Positions 22,852-30,919 are shown, counted from the stretch's first letter. The stretch: DNA of 35,396 nucleotides from Pseudoselenomonas ruminantium (GCA_902780915.1 CACZHK010000033.1:1-35396), one strand, 5' to 3'. Program-made: numbers and translations. The notes: generated by a model not told the origin, from the sequence alone.

Positions 22852-23715
22852 TCAATGACTGCCTGCAGTTGCCAGCCTTGACGCGATGCTCTTTCCAGCT
22901 ATTCCTGTCAGCAGTTCCCAATTGCCAGCCTTTTTGGAAAGCAACTCCTTCACATCAGCTTCTATGATATCCAGCACCTGATCCACGGCCTGGTATACCT
23001 GTCCCCGCTCCTCTGGCAGGACCTTTTTCGTGTAGAAAGAAAGCCGTCCCGTGCAGCTTTCCTCTCCCTTGGTCAGGCCAAAGAAAAGCCTCTGTCGGTC
23101 GGCACTAAAATCACCAAATGCGGCCAACTGCCCCATGGCATCTGCCAGAATTTCATCCAGAGCATTGTTCTTCATGCTGCCAAAAAGGCGCAAAGTTTCA
23201 TAATGGGCACATTCATGGGCAGCACGCAGACGATAGGAGCGATCCAGCCATTCCTCCTCCCCAAGACCCAATCGGGTGGCAGGAATATTGCTGTAGGGAG
23301 CACGATTCAGGAGCAGGACACATTGACGGGAAATCTTCTCCGCCTTCGCTTTGATGGTAAAAGCATTGACTGTCAGGGGCAGATTGCTCCTCTCCTCCCG
23401 ACCATTCAACAAGGCCTCCATCACGCGGAAATCCTCATGACTTCCCGTGGCAATCACTGGCAATCTCCCTCCCAATGTCTGGACAAAGGAAATCTTGAGA
23501 AAATCCTCCTGCTCCCACGGGAAAGCAGCAACCGGCAGAGAAAAAATTTCCCCCATAAAATCAAGCACTGCCTTTCCCCTGGCCTCCTGCCACTGAGTAA
23601 CGAAAGACTCATCGGACAGAGGAAGCTGCGGCAAAGTTTGCGGAATCTCATAACAATGCTGCAAATATTCAGCCGCGCTTTGCAACTGCACCAAAAGTGA
23701 CAGATCTAATTTCAT
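22852..23715 (-). CDS. Putative zinc metallopeptidase-like protein (HExxH)
   Basis: A 287-residue protein with H167-E-C-A-H171 in the context RAAHECAHYETLRLFGS, followed 16 residues later by DEILAD (Asp187, Glu188, Asp192). HExxH plus a downstream acidic helix is the arrangement of gluzincin-type zinc peptidases. There is no signal peptide or membrane segment, so it would act in the cytoplasm. The remaining sequence is helical and not recognised. Start is ATG at 23715 behind GAGGGGG. The frame is intact. Neighbours are remnants and a small unrecognised gene, so context gives no clue. Peptidase activity is an inference from the motif alone. Confidence 0.62.
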   Translation of the reverse strand: MKLDLSLLVQLQSAAEYLQHCYEIPQTLPQLPLSDESFVTQWQEARGKAVLDFMGEIFSLPVAAFPWEQEDFLKISFVQTLGGRLPVIATGSHEDFRVMEALLNGREERSNLPLTVNAFTIKAKAEKISRQCVLLLNRAPYSNIPATRLGLGEEEWLDRSYRLRAAHECAHYETLRLFGSMKNNALDEILADAMGQLAAFGDFSADRQRLFFGLTKGEESCTGRLSFYTKKVLPEERGQVYQAVDQVLDIIEADVKELLSKKAGNWELLTGIAGKSIASRLATAGSH

Positions 23716-23773
23716 AGTCAAAGCCCCCTCATCATTCCTAGTGTAGCATCTTGTTGATAACGATACTTTATTC

Positions 23774-24205
23774 TCAATTTTCTTCCGTTACATGCGGATA
23801 CAGCAATTCCTTGGTTTCCGAAAGACTTTTCCCCGCCAGAGAACAGTCAAACAATGCTTTTGATAATACGAAAATGTATTCATCATCACCAGAATCGATG
23901 ATATTCAGCATTTCGGTACGAATATCCTGATAAGTTTGGGATAGTTTTTCGGTAGCTTCATCCATGGCAGTCTGGGAAAGGGCGCAACCCAGCGAACTGA
24001 TACGGTGTGCCTTTTCGTATGCTCTCATCGATGGGGAAGTGGATGTTCCCCAAAAGATATCTTTCCAAAGGGAATCCTCGTCCCACAGCAAACCAATGAA
24101 GGTGTTGATGCCATCAGTATAATTTTTCTGTAATTCCAACAAAGCATTTCTCTTTTGTGCATTAGGTGCGCCGTAAAGCCGTATGCTCTTTAAAGCTTCG
24201 CTCAT
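23774..24205 (-). CDS. Unrecognised 143-residue helical protein
   Basis: MSEALKSIRLYGAPNAQKRN begins the protein. Start is ATG at 24205 behind GAGGTG. The predicted structure is mostly helical. The opening (SIRLYGAPNAQKRNALLELQ, NYTDGINTFIGLLW) recalls the first helices of TnpB-like nucleases (RLYP...Q...L......YN...N), which would make it a stand-alone or truncated TnpB N-terminus. The similarity is weak. No metal or catalytic motif. It precedes the HExxH gene by 58 bases on the same strand, so both may be one operon. Confidence 0.5.
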   Translation of the reverse strand: MSEALKSIRLYGAPNAQKRNALLELQKNYTDGINTFIGLLWDEDSLWKDIFWGTSTSPSMRAYEKAHRISSLGCALSQTAMDEATEKLSQTYQDIRTEMLNIIDSGDDEYIFVLSKALFDCSLAGKSLSETKELLYPHVTEEN

Positions 24206-25036
24206 TTTCACCTCCTCTCTAGAAAATGATAACATAAAATGATCAGATATTCTTGATTTTAGGGAGAATTAGAAAAAAAGAGACAGCAATTCCTCACGGG
24301 GACTCCTCCCTTCGGTCGTCGCATCCCGTGGTTCCTTGCTGGAAAACACTGAATCTGGCGGGCAAAAGCAGTCCCTTGCGGTGCAGTGCGGGCATGATTG
24401 CATCAGCCAGTCCTCCTTCTTTCTTTTTTGTTCTCTTCAGCTCTCCTTCCGCAAGCGAGAGCAAAGCCTGACGGATTCGCTGTCCTTCCGCCCCCCGCCC
24501 TTTTTCTCTTCCTCCTCCTTTTGCTCATCCCGAACCTCCATGGCCATGTTCCCGCCTGCCATGGGGGCGGATGCTGCGCAGGCATCGGGTTGTCTTGCCA
24601 ATGTCTTTCTCTCACGCACAATCCTTTAACAGGCTAAAGTACAACCTCGTGATTTTTGGCATTTCTTCCCAAAATGTTCACCATGAGAAGTACAAGACCA
24701 AGCCGGAAGCAAGGCTGGCGGGGGCGGGCGACACAGAAGGCCAGAAGAAGTGACTATTTGAGGTTTGCGGGGAATATCAGGCTATTTGCTTAGATGTTTC
24801 TCATCTCCGCCTACCCCCAACGATAAGAACGCAGAAGGCGGTCTTTCTTTCCCCTTCTGGTTCCTTCCTGTTCCCTTTTCTCTCTAGCCACTGCCCCTTC
24901 TCCCGCAGTCTGTATTGATGGTGCTGATGACCGCCCAGCCTATGAAGTTCCTCTCCTTCCTCTGCTCCATACATACAAATCACAGAGGCTCATCCGTCAA
25001 GAAATCGACAGAAATGCAAATATATGCGATTATTTG
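24206..25036. other. Non-coding stretch with pyrimidine-rich tracts
   Basis: No gene supported. The plus strand is strongly C/T-rich between about 24400 and 24560 and again near 24840-24900. Words such as CCCGCCCTTTTTCTCTTCC and CCATGGCCATG...GCCTGCCATGGGGGCGGATG recur in similar form in the repeats at 25.1 and 26.8 kb. Open frames on either strand reflect this base bias. Confidence 0.4.
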
Positions 25037-25802
25037 AGATTATAAGCGATTATCGGCAGGCAGATGGACTGCCGTCCGTGGGCGGAGCCGGGAGCGGGAA
25101 ACGAGCCTTGCCCCAACCTTCATGCTCCGCCCCCCCCTGTCTCTCACCAAGAACCAGTCCTGCTTGCCAGCCGCCCAGATGGCAGAGACACAATTTTTCT
25201 GACCCGCACTTCTCTTCTGCCCCCTCTCTCCTCTCCTTCCGCTCTCCTGCCACCATGCAGCCCTGCGGGCGGCTGTGCTTCGCTCGGGGGCGGGACTGCC
25301 GCCCGCCCCCACTGCCCAAAGCCTGCCATGCCTGTATTCTGGCGGGCTGGCAGGTGCAAGCATGCCTGCGGCAAAGAACTGGCTTATCTTCCTCTTCTCT
25401 TCTCCTTCTTCCGTGTCCAGGGGCGGGGACGGATGCCAAGCATACACCATATCTTCCCTTCTTCTTTTCATCCCTGGCGGGACCATTGGCGGAGCCTGCT
25501 CCGTGCCGATAAAAATGACTGCGATGTGTCGTTGGGGTGGCCTTATATGTCGGATTGGGGCGGGATTCTCGCTCGCATTGAGGAAATCAGCAGGCAGCAA
25601 GCAGCAGGAATGGGGGCGGAAGGGTGGTTTTGGCGAAAGCCGTTTAGAAGTGTTTATTTGAAAAAAATCGCAGGTAAAAACTCCTAAATAGTTTTTTCAG
25701 GGGTGTTTTTGGGTTATTTAGGGCTATTCTTGGGTTATTTCAAGCCCTGCATTCTCCGTTACGTTACCATATCAGGGTTATTTTCAACTCAAATGTCCAC
25801 CA

Positions 25803-25824
25803 GAAATAACTATATAGTTATTTC
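25803..25824. promoter_or_regulatory. Perfect 22-bp palindrome (copy A)
   Basis: Arms GAAATAAC and GTTATTTC around TATATA. The arm GAAATAAC is also the core of the iterons 110 bases further on, and on the minus strand the palindrome continues CTGGAAATAACTAT like an inverted iteron. Likely binding site of the same protein. Confidence 0.7.
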
Positions 25825-25930
25825 CAGAGGACACAGACACGATGAAAAGATGGTCTCCCACGCCAAGAATTCTTCACAGATAATGTTTTTTGCGGCTGTT
25901 TTGCAATAAGTCTACCCTGCAAGAACAAAT

Positions 25931-26030
25931 ATCTCGTGAAATAACTACTGTCCTGTGAAATAATACAGGTGTCTCCTGAAATAACTATTGTCTCGTGAAA
26001 TAATACAAGTGTCTCGTGGAAATAACTATC
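25931..26030 (+). repeat. Iteron array 1 (five units)
   Basis: Units of 19-21 bp with core TGTC(T/C)(C/T)GTGAAATAA, alternately ending CTAC/CTAT or TACAGG/TACAAG: starts near 25931, 25949, 25970, 25989 and 26010. The alternation gives a compound period of about 40 bp. No spacers of CRISPR type. Confidence 0.8.
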
Positions 26031-26116
26031 AAAGGCACAGTATGAGGTGTGTGAGAACAGAATCATCAATCGCTGCTGTTTGATTTTTGTCTGTTGCTAT
26101 CACGCAGAGAACTTCC

Positions 26117-26660
26117 TCACAGATAATGACAGGAACGGGCGCAGCATACCCCATGTCCCCCAAGATTTGCATACTTCCAGTACGGCCCCCAGCAGTCATG
26201 TATGGCAATGCCGGTGAAATATGGAAGAATGCCAGCATTGTCCATGCCGGTCTTGCCACGGCTTTCATCCACCGACTGGTAGGTGGCATCAGGCGTGGAG
26301 GCTGAGCACTTCCCTGCGGATGTACTCTAGATGTTCTTCCATCTTTGACTTGCACATGTTGAGGAAGTTGACCAGAGAAGCACTGACGGAGCATGATGTC
26401 ATCTCACGAAGCAGTTGACTGGCTTTCTTGAAGCTGACAGCGCATTCCGTAACCATGGCTGCTCCCAGAGCCTTAATTTTGTAGCCGTATTGCTTGGAGC
26501 CAATAACATCTGCCGGAAATTCTCCGATTAGCAGCTCATTGTTCCTGTATTGGCAGAGTGCTTCCATCTGCTGGTATTCCGTCCTCTCCAGCTTCACGCT
26601 TATATCTATGACCTTGCCCGATTCCGCACACGGAAAGCGCACTCATGCCGCTGCGCGCAG
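26117..26660 (-). pseudogene. IS66-type transposase remnant
   Basis: Minus strand from about 26660: EALCQYRNNELLIGEFPADV and VSASLVNFLNMCKSKMEEHL, then after a frameshift near 26300 STPDATYQSVDESRGKTGMD and NAGILPYFTGIAIHDCWGPY, ending in a stop at 26117. The 'KRGKxAMDxxGILPxFxGxxVHDxWxxY' pattern is the IS66 DDE core. There is an internal deletion where the first catalytic Asp would be expected (after SLHA) and the 3' part is absent. It lies between the two ~1-kb repeats. Confidence 0.65.
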
Positions 26661-27330
26661 TTCTGGCACAGGCTTCTGCGATTATATGCGATTAACAGCA
26701 GGCAGATGGGCTGCCGTCCGTGGGGGGATCGGGGAGGCGGAAAACGAGCCTTGCCCCAACCTTCATGCTCCGCCCCCCCCTTTTTTCCTTCCCTTCTCTT
26801 CCCCCCTGCCTCTCGTCAAGAACCAGTCCTGCCAGCCGCCCAGTCTCTGTCTGATATACATGCCCCTGCTCCCTCTCTTCCCTCCTTCCTCTCTCCTGCC
26901 ACCATGCAGCCCTGCGGGCGGCTACTTCGCTGGGGGGGGCGGATGCCATCCCTATACCATCTCTTCCTCCCCCATCCCTGGCGGGGGCATTGGCGGAGCC
27001 TGCCCCGTGCTGATAAACATGTTTGTAATGTGTCAGTAGGGTGGCCTTATATGGCGGGTTGGGGCAGCCTGTTCGTCGGCAGTGAGAGGCAAAAAGAGAC
27101 AGCGAGAGGAGACGTCGGGGAAGAAAATTGGGCGGAACGGGGCTGGTGGGGGCGGAAATTGCACATGCCCTTTATTGACGATTATTGCTGTTTTTGGGTT
27201 GAAAAAAACCCCTAAATAGTTTTTTCAGGGGCGTTTTTGGGTTATTCTGGGGTATTTTTGGGTTATTTACAGCCCTGCATTCTCCGTTACGTTACCATAT
27301 CAGGGTTATTTTCAACTCAAACGTCTACCA

Positions 27331-27352
27331 GAAATAACTATATAGTTATTTC
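27331..27352. promoter_or_regulatory. Perfect 22-bp palindrome (copy B)
   Basis: Identical to 25803-25824: arms GAAATAAC and GTTATTTC around TATATA. Confidence 0.7.
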
Positions 27353-27468
27353 CAGAGGACACAAACAAGAAGAACAGCTGGCTTTTTTCGGGGAATCAAG
27401 ACCTTAAATTCGCCTCAGAACTACGTTCTTGCAGTTGTTTTACAATATATCCACCTCATAAAGACAGA

Positions 27469-27610
27469 AGTCTCGTGAAATAACTACTGTCTTGTGAAAT
27501 AATACAGATGTCTCCTGAAATAACTATCGTCCCGTGAAATAATACAAGTGTCCTGTGGAAATAACTATCGTCCCGTGAAATAATACAAATGTCCTGTGGA
27601 AATAACTATC
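27469..27610 (+). repeat. Iteron array 2 (seven units)
   Basis: Seven head-to-tail units of 19-21 bp sharing the core TGTC(C/T)(C/T)GTG(G)AAATAA as in array 1; two extra units (GTCCCGTGAAATAATACAAA then TGTCCTGTGGAAATAACTAT) distinguish it from array 1. Confidence 0.8.
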
Positions 27611-27766
27611 CGTACAAAGATGGGATGTTTCAAACTATGACAGCTATGCGAGTCGGGATGTTGTCTTTTCAAAAGAGGAAGGCCTGGGAACCTTACTGCA
27701 TATAGAAGTCCCGTGTTTTGCTGTAGCAAACTCAGATTGTAGTATTGATGTATTCATGCAATAGTC

Positions 27767-27850
27767 ACTGTCCTATGAAAAACACAAATGTCTCGTGAAA
27801 TAACTACTGTCCTGTGAAATAATACGAATGTCTCGTGAAAATAACTATTC
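27767..27850 (+). repeat. Iteron array 3 (four units)
   Basis: TGTCCTATGAAAAACACAAA (degenerate), TGTCTCGTGAAATAACTAC, TGTCCTGTGAAATAATACGA and TGTCTCGTGAAAATAACTAT. It ends about 5 bases before a strongly AT-rich stretch. Confidence 0.78.
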
Positions 27851-27854
27851 AAAC

Positions 27855-27975
27855 AAAGACAAACTAAAGATAATTAATCATGATTAATGATTTATGAATA
27901 ATGATTCATTAATAACGAATATTGAATCATTATTCATGTTTTATAAATAATTAATAATGAATAATGATTAAATAA
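27855..27975. other. AT-rich stretch with 15-bp inverted repeat next to the iterons
   Basis: About 120 bases made almost only of A and T, with ATTAAT/ATGATT words. A perfect inverted repeat, ATGAATAATGATTCA (27894-27908) and TGAATCATTATTCAT (27923-27937), lies inside. Iterons beside an easily melted region is the layout of iteron-type plasmid origins. No replication initiator gene is visible in the window. Confidence 0.55.
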
Positions 27976-28003
27976 TCAACCGAACAAAATGGAGGTCATA
28001 TTC

Positions 28004-28075
28004 ATGCCAAGAAAAAAATACACAGCCGAATTCAAGACCAAGGTCGTCCTGTCGATACTGCAAGGCGACAAAGAA
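28004..28075 (+). pseudogene. N-terminal stub of an IS3-type OrfA transposase
   Basis: ATG at 28004 behind GGAGG gives MPRKKYTAEFKTKVVLSILQ-GDKE, the classic start of IS3-group OrfA (helix-turn-helix). The frame is cut after 24 codons by a perfect hairpin and unrelated sequence. Confidence 0.65.
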
Positions 28076-28108
28076 TCAGAACCACCCGTCCAACGGGTGG
28101 TTCTGATT
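28074..28108. repeat. Perfect 16-bp stem-loop at a junction
   Basis: AATCAGAACCACCCGT (28074-28089), loop CCA, ACGGGTGGTTCTGATT (28093-28108). It lies exactly between the OrfA stub and the DsbA remnant. It is like the hairpins at IS200/IS605 ends or REP elements; a weak T-run makes a plain terminator possible. Confidence 0.6.
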
Positions 28109-28260
28109 TCCTTATCAACGAGAAATATACGGCTTCAGGAGCGCAGCCGACAGCCATACTGAAGGAAGCCATCGAGAAAATCCTTGCGGAAGAAAAAACA
28201 GCAACGGGATCCCTAAATGGCATGGTCTGCGGACCTGGTGGCTGTGAATTTGCAGGATAA
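28108..28260 (+). pseudogene. C-terminal remnant of a second FrnE/DsbA-like protein
   Basis: FLINEKYTASGAQPTAILKE, then AIEKILAEEKTATGSLNGMV and CGPGGCEFAG, stop at 28260. It matches the end of the DsbA-like protein at 11414-12109 (FLINGKYTASGAQPTAMLKE...), with about 80% identity over 50 residues by eye, including the CGxxGC tail. Everything upstream, including the CxxC site, is missing. Confidence 0.8.
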
Positions 28261-28269
28261 ATTCGAACC

Positions 28270-28487
28270 TGACTTCGAGAAGATTCGGTGAAGAATTTCA
28301 ATATCTGCTCTCTAAAATATCCTGTAAGAAGGTCGTTCCATCAGCATTGCATGAGCTGCTCCGTTCACAATCACTATCTGCGAATCCTTTTGATTGGGAA
28401 GTGTCTTATAAGCCGTATGCTTTCACTGACCAGCAAATCCCGCCTTCCGCCATTAGGACTCGTATCCCTGTCGTAGTGCCAAGCTAA
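28270..28487 (+). pseudogene. Unidentified C-terminal gene fragment
   Basis: A frame without start gives RFGEEFQYLLSKISCKKVVP, SALHELLRSQSLSANPFDWE and VSYKPYAFTDQQIPPSAIRT-RIPVVVPS, then TAA at 28485-28487. The composition is that of a real protein, but I do not recognise the family. Probably the tail of a gene deleted by the rearrangement that also cut the neighbouring remnants. The following 28488-28525 holds nothing else. Confidence 0.35.
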
Positions 28488-28525
28488 TCGCCACTCCTCG
28501 TAATTTACTGTCGTTTACCATAAAT

Positions 28526-29598
28526 TCATGGCATAATCTCCCGCCTGTTCTCATTTTCGTTTATGACGGCGGCTACGGTAGCGTCGCCTGTTATATTAAG
28601 GCAAGCATTTGCCCCCAAGAAAAATCCACTCCATATAAGTTTGCCGCAAAAATCGTACTTACTCCGATGTATATCGCTGTGCCGTCCATATTGATATTGG
28701 CGCCCAGAGGCAAAACGAAGCTGACGATTTCGGGACGAAGCTTCAAATTGTCCTGACAGTTTTTCATATTGATTGGAAGCGTGGCTGCACTGGACACGGT
28801 GGTAAAGGCAACCGTCATGGCTTCAAATATGTTTCTGAAAAATCTAAGCGGACTCATTTTACCCAAAAATTTGAGCAACGCTCCGTAAGTAACGAGTCCA
28901 TGCAAAAGACAGCCAAGCGCTACGGAGCCGATAAGCGATATAAGCGGCAGGACAATGTCAACGCCGCTTTGCACAATGATGGGAAAAAGCAGAGCGAAAA
29001 CTCCTATAGGTGTAAATTTCATTATAATCCCTACCAATGTATAGGATGTTTCGGCGCAAGCCGCAAAGAAATTTGCAAGGAGCTTCCCCTTCTCGCCTCC
29101 CATTTTTAAGATACTCATACCTAAAAACAACGAAAAAACGATGAGTGGCAATATTTCCCCGTTTGCCATAGCCGCCACCGGATTTGCCGGGATAAGACCT
29201 ACCAATGTATCCATAAGGGCAGGCGCTGATTTTTCGGATATTTGCGCATCTCCCGGGAGTGAAACGCCGATTCCCGGTTTTATGATATTTGCCACGAATA
29301 GACCTATAGCGATGGCTGCGAGTGTTGTAAGAAGGTAAAGACCGATTGTGGAGAGTCCTATGCGTTTTAATTTTTGCGGCTCATGCAAACTGGTCACAGC
29401 GGCTATGATAGATGAAAATATCAAGGGAACAATCATCATTTTGATGAGATTTATAAACATAATTCCCAAAGGAGCGATCCACTGATTTACGAAAGGCAGA
29501 CAAGCGGGATCCGCTATAAAGCCCAATATCAAGGCCAGTAGTAACGAAAGCAAAATTTTGGTAGATAAACTATATTTGGGTTGTTGTTTGTCTTGCAA
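28526..29598 (-). pseudogene. Dicarboxylate/amino acid:cation symporter with internal deletion
   Basis: The 335-residue frame from 29598 is a DAACS (GltP/DctA-type) symporter: helices from the N-terminus, TVSSAATLPINMKNC (the serine-rich hairpin HP1) and GANINMDGTAIYIGVSTIF (TM7 with the NMDGT motif). It then stops early at 28591. In another frame just beyond lies NITGDATVAAVINENENRRE, ending at 28526-28528, which is the usual C-terminal TM8 (NxxGDAxxAxxV) of this family. About 70 residues (hairpin HP2 and part of TM8) are deleted between the two, with a frameshift. HP2 is the extracellular gate, so the product should not transport. Confidence 0.8.
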
Positions 29599-29613
29599 GC
29601 AAAATTCCTCCTT

Positions 29614-29748
29614 TCAGCATAACGATGATATATCCCTCATATTCGAAGGTTCCTCCAATACCCCATCTTGAAAATCATAGGAAATGCCGTTTTCGTCCAG
29701 TCCCTTCAGAAAAGCGTTCACACAAATGGGGCTATGAAATTTTTGTAT
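29614..29748 (-). pseudogene. Glutaredoxin-like remnant
   Basis: KFHSPICVNAFLKGLDENGI and SYDFQDGVLEEPSNMRDISS, stop at 29614-29616, 15 bases before the symporter start. It fits small glutaredoxins (x-SPxCxxCxxxKxxLDENGIxY) but the second active-site Cys and part of the motif are lost and the start is missing. An IS-end-like word lies at 29757-29771 near its broken end. Confidence 0.5.
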
Positions 29749-29756
29749 AAAATCAG

Positions 29757-29771
29757 CACTTTACAACTTTT
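29757..29771. repeat. Solo copy of the IS701/IS4-like element's end sequence
   Basis: CACTTTACAACTTTT is identical to the inner part of the inverted repeat of the element at 32709-33716. No other IS sequence accompanies it. It may mark a past insertion and excision or deletion here, next to the damaged glutaredoxin gene. Confidence 0.4.
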
Positions 29772-29788
29772 AGACAAACAAAGATCGC

Positions 29789-30919
29789 TTACCTATTTTC
29801 TATGAATTCCACCCGTACCCGATTTTTTCCTTCTTTATAGGCATAGGAAAAACCGGCTGCTCTCTTTTTCAGCAGGGTAATCCCCATGTGCTCCATTCCC
29901 TCCGAATCATCTTCGCTCTCCGCTATGAAGGGATCGTAGGCTGCGCCACCGCTGACGACCTCCACCACGATGCGGTCCATGGCTTGGGCATAGGTAATGT
30001 CCAACCTGAGTTCCACCACTTCCCCGTCATTGAAGCTCCCTCGCCAAAACTCATATATAAGTTCCTCACCAGAAAGTTGCAACTGATAGGCCATAGACGC
30101 GCCTATGCCATATTTCTCTGCGAAATTCCAGATACCGCCCTGCAGCTGCATCAAGTCGAACTCTGACCGCCTGGTAATCTCATAGTTGAAGAACGTATGC
30201 TTGCGGATAAAGGCAATCGTCTTATCTCTCCTGGGTTGCTCAAAAATTTCCTTTGGTGTCCCCTGTTCATAGATGCCCCGGTCCGCAAAGAACAGGATGC
30301 GGTCTGACACTTCCTGGGCAAACTTCATCTCATGGGTGACGATGAGCATAGTCAGCCCCTGCTTGGCCAGCATGCGGATAACCGCCAGCACCTCGGCCAC
30401 CATCGTAGGGTCCAAAGCGCTGGTCGGCTCATCCAGCAGCAGAACTTTGGGATCCATCATGAGGGAACGGCATATGGCGATACGCTGCTGCTGCCCGCCG
30501 GAAAGGACCCCCGGTAAGACCCTGGCCTTAGCGGCAAGGCCCACCTGATTGAGCAGCCCCATGGCCTTCTCCTCCGCCTCCTTGCGCTCCATGCCCAAAA
30601 GCATGGTGGGAGCCAGGCAGAGATTGTCCAGCACATTGTAATGGGAAAACAGGTGGAATTTCTGGAAAACCATGCCCATCTGACGACGGATGGTGTCCAC
30701 ATCCGCCCCTGGGGCTGTGATTTCCTGCCCGCCAATAGTGATGCTGCCTGCATCAGGCACCTCCAGCAGATTCAGGCAACGCAGGAAGACGCTCTTGCCA
30801 CAGCCAGAGCCACCGATAATGGCGATGCGCTCACCTTCCCTGACGCTTAAATCCACCTTGCTCAGCACCTGCAAATCCCCAAAGGCTTTGGAAAGCCCCT
30901 GTACTTCAAGGATTCCCAT
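29789..30919 (-). CDS. Polar amino acid ABC transporter ATPase fused to a HATPase-like domain
   Basis: A 376-residue protein. Residues 1-245 are a GlnQ-type ABC ATPase: Walker A GGSGCGKS (36-43), signature LSGGQQQR (139-146), Walker B VLLLDEP (159-165), switch His196 in THEMKF. The usual protein ends near residue 245, but here about 130 residues follow (SEFDLMQLQGGIWNFAEKYG ... YQLQLSGEELIYEFWRG ... MDRIVVEVVSGGAAYDPF ... MGITLLKKRAAGFSYAYKEG). This tail has the layout of HATPase_c_2/RsbW-like domains: EE of the N-box, a degenerate G1 box (SGGAAYDP), MGITLLK and a final N-R-V-x-V strand. The key Asn is not conserved, so ATP binding by the tail is doubtful. ATG at 30919 touches the permease stop. 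Confidence 0.88.
   Translation of the reverse strand: MGILEVQGLSKAFGDLQVLSKVDLSVREGERIAIIGGSGCGKSVFLRCLNLLEVPDAGSITIGGQEITAPGADVDTIRRQMGMVFQKFHLFSHYNVLDNLCLAPTMLLGMERKEAEEKAMGLLNQVGLAAKARVLPGVLSGGQQQRIAICRSLMMDPKVLLLDEPTSALDPTMVAEVLAVIRMLAKQGLTMLIVTHEMKFAQEVSDRILFFADRGIYEQGTPKEIFEQPRRDKTIAFIRKHTFFNYEITRRSEFDLMQLQGGIWNFAEKYGIGASMAYQLQLSGEELIYEFWRGSFNDGEVVELRLDITYAQAMDRIVVEVVSGGAAYDPFIAESEDDSEGMEHMGITLLKKRAAGFSYAYKEGKNRVRVEFIENR

Larger units (their letters stand above)
25037..26030 (+). repeat. Large direct repeat, copy A (about 1 kb)
   Basis: Copy A starts GATTATAAGCGATTATCGGC and includes a GC-rich pyrimidine tract (25100-25440), the CCTAAATAG-TTTTTTCAGGGG block (about 25683), a nearly identical stretch from CCCTGCATTCTCCGTTACGT (25745) to CCAGAGGACAC, a palindrome and five iterons. 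Copy B lies at 26678-27610. Between them lies an IS66 remnant. Confidence 0.75.
26678..27610 (+). repeat. Large direct repeat, copy B
   Basis: Parallel to copy A at a distance of about 1.64 kb: GATTATATGCGATTAACAGC start, GCCTTGCCCCAACCTTCATG (same words as 25105), GC-rich pyrimidine tract (26760-26990), CCTAAATAG-TTTTTTCAGGGG (27211), the conserved 150-base block, palindrome and seven iterons. Conservation is highest from about 27211 to 27361. Confidence 0.75.

Noticed and set aside
25024..25687. Long overlapping open frames on both strands (up to 207 codons) and similar ones at 26494-27215
   Set aside because: They come from GC-rich, C/T-biased repeats lacking stops. Proline/serine-rich shadow proteins with no start signals.
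25931..27850. Repeat arrays as a possible CRISPR
   Set aside because: Units are only 19-21 bp, directly adjoining with no unique spacers, and no cas gene is present. Iterons fit better.
27855..27975. AT-rich stretch as a chromosomal oriC
   Set aside because: No DnaA-box cluster or dnaA/dnaN neighbours seen; adjacency to iterons suggests a plasmid-type site instead.
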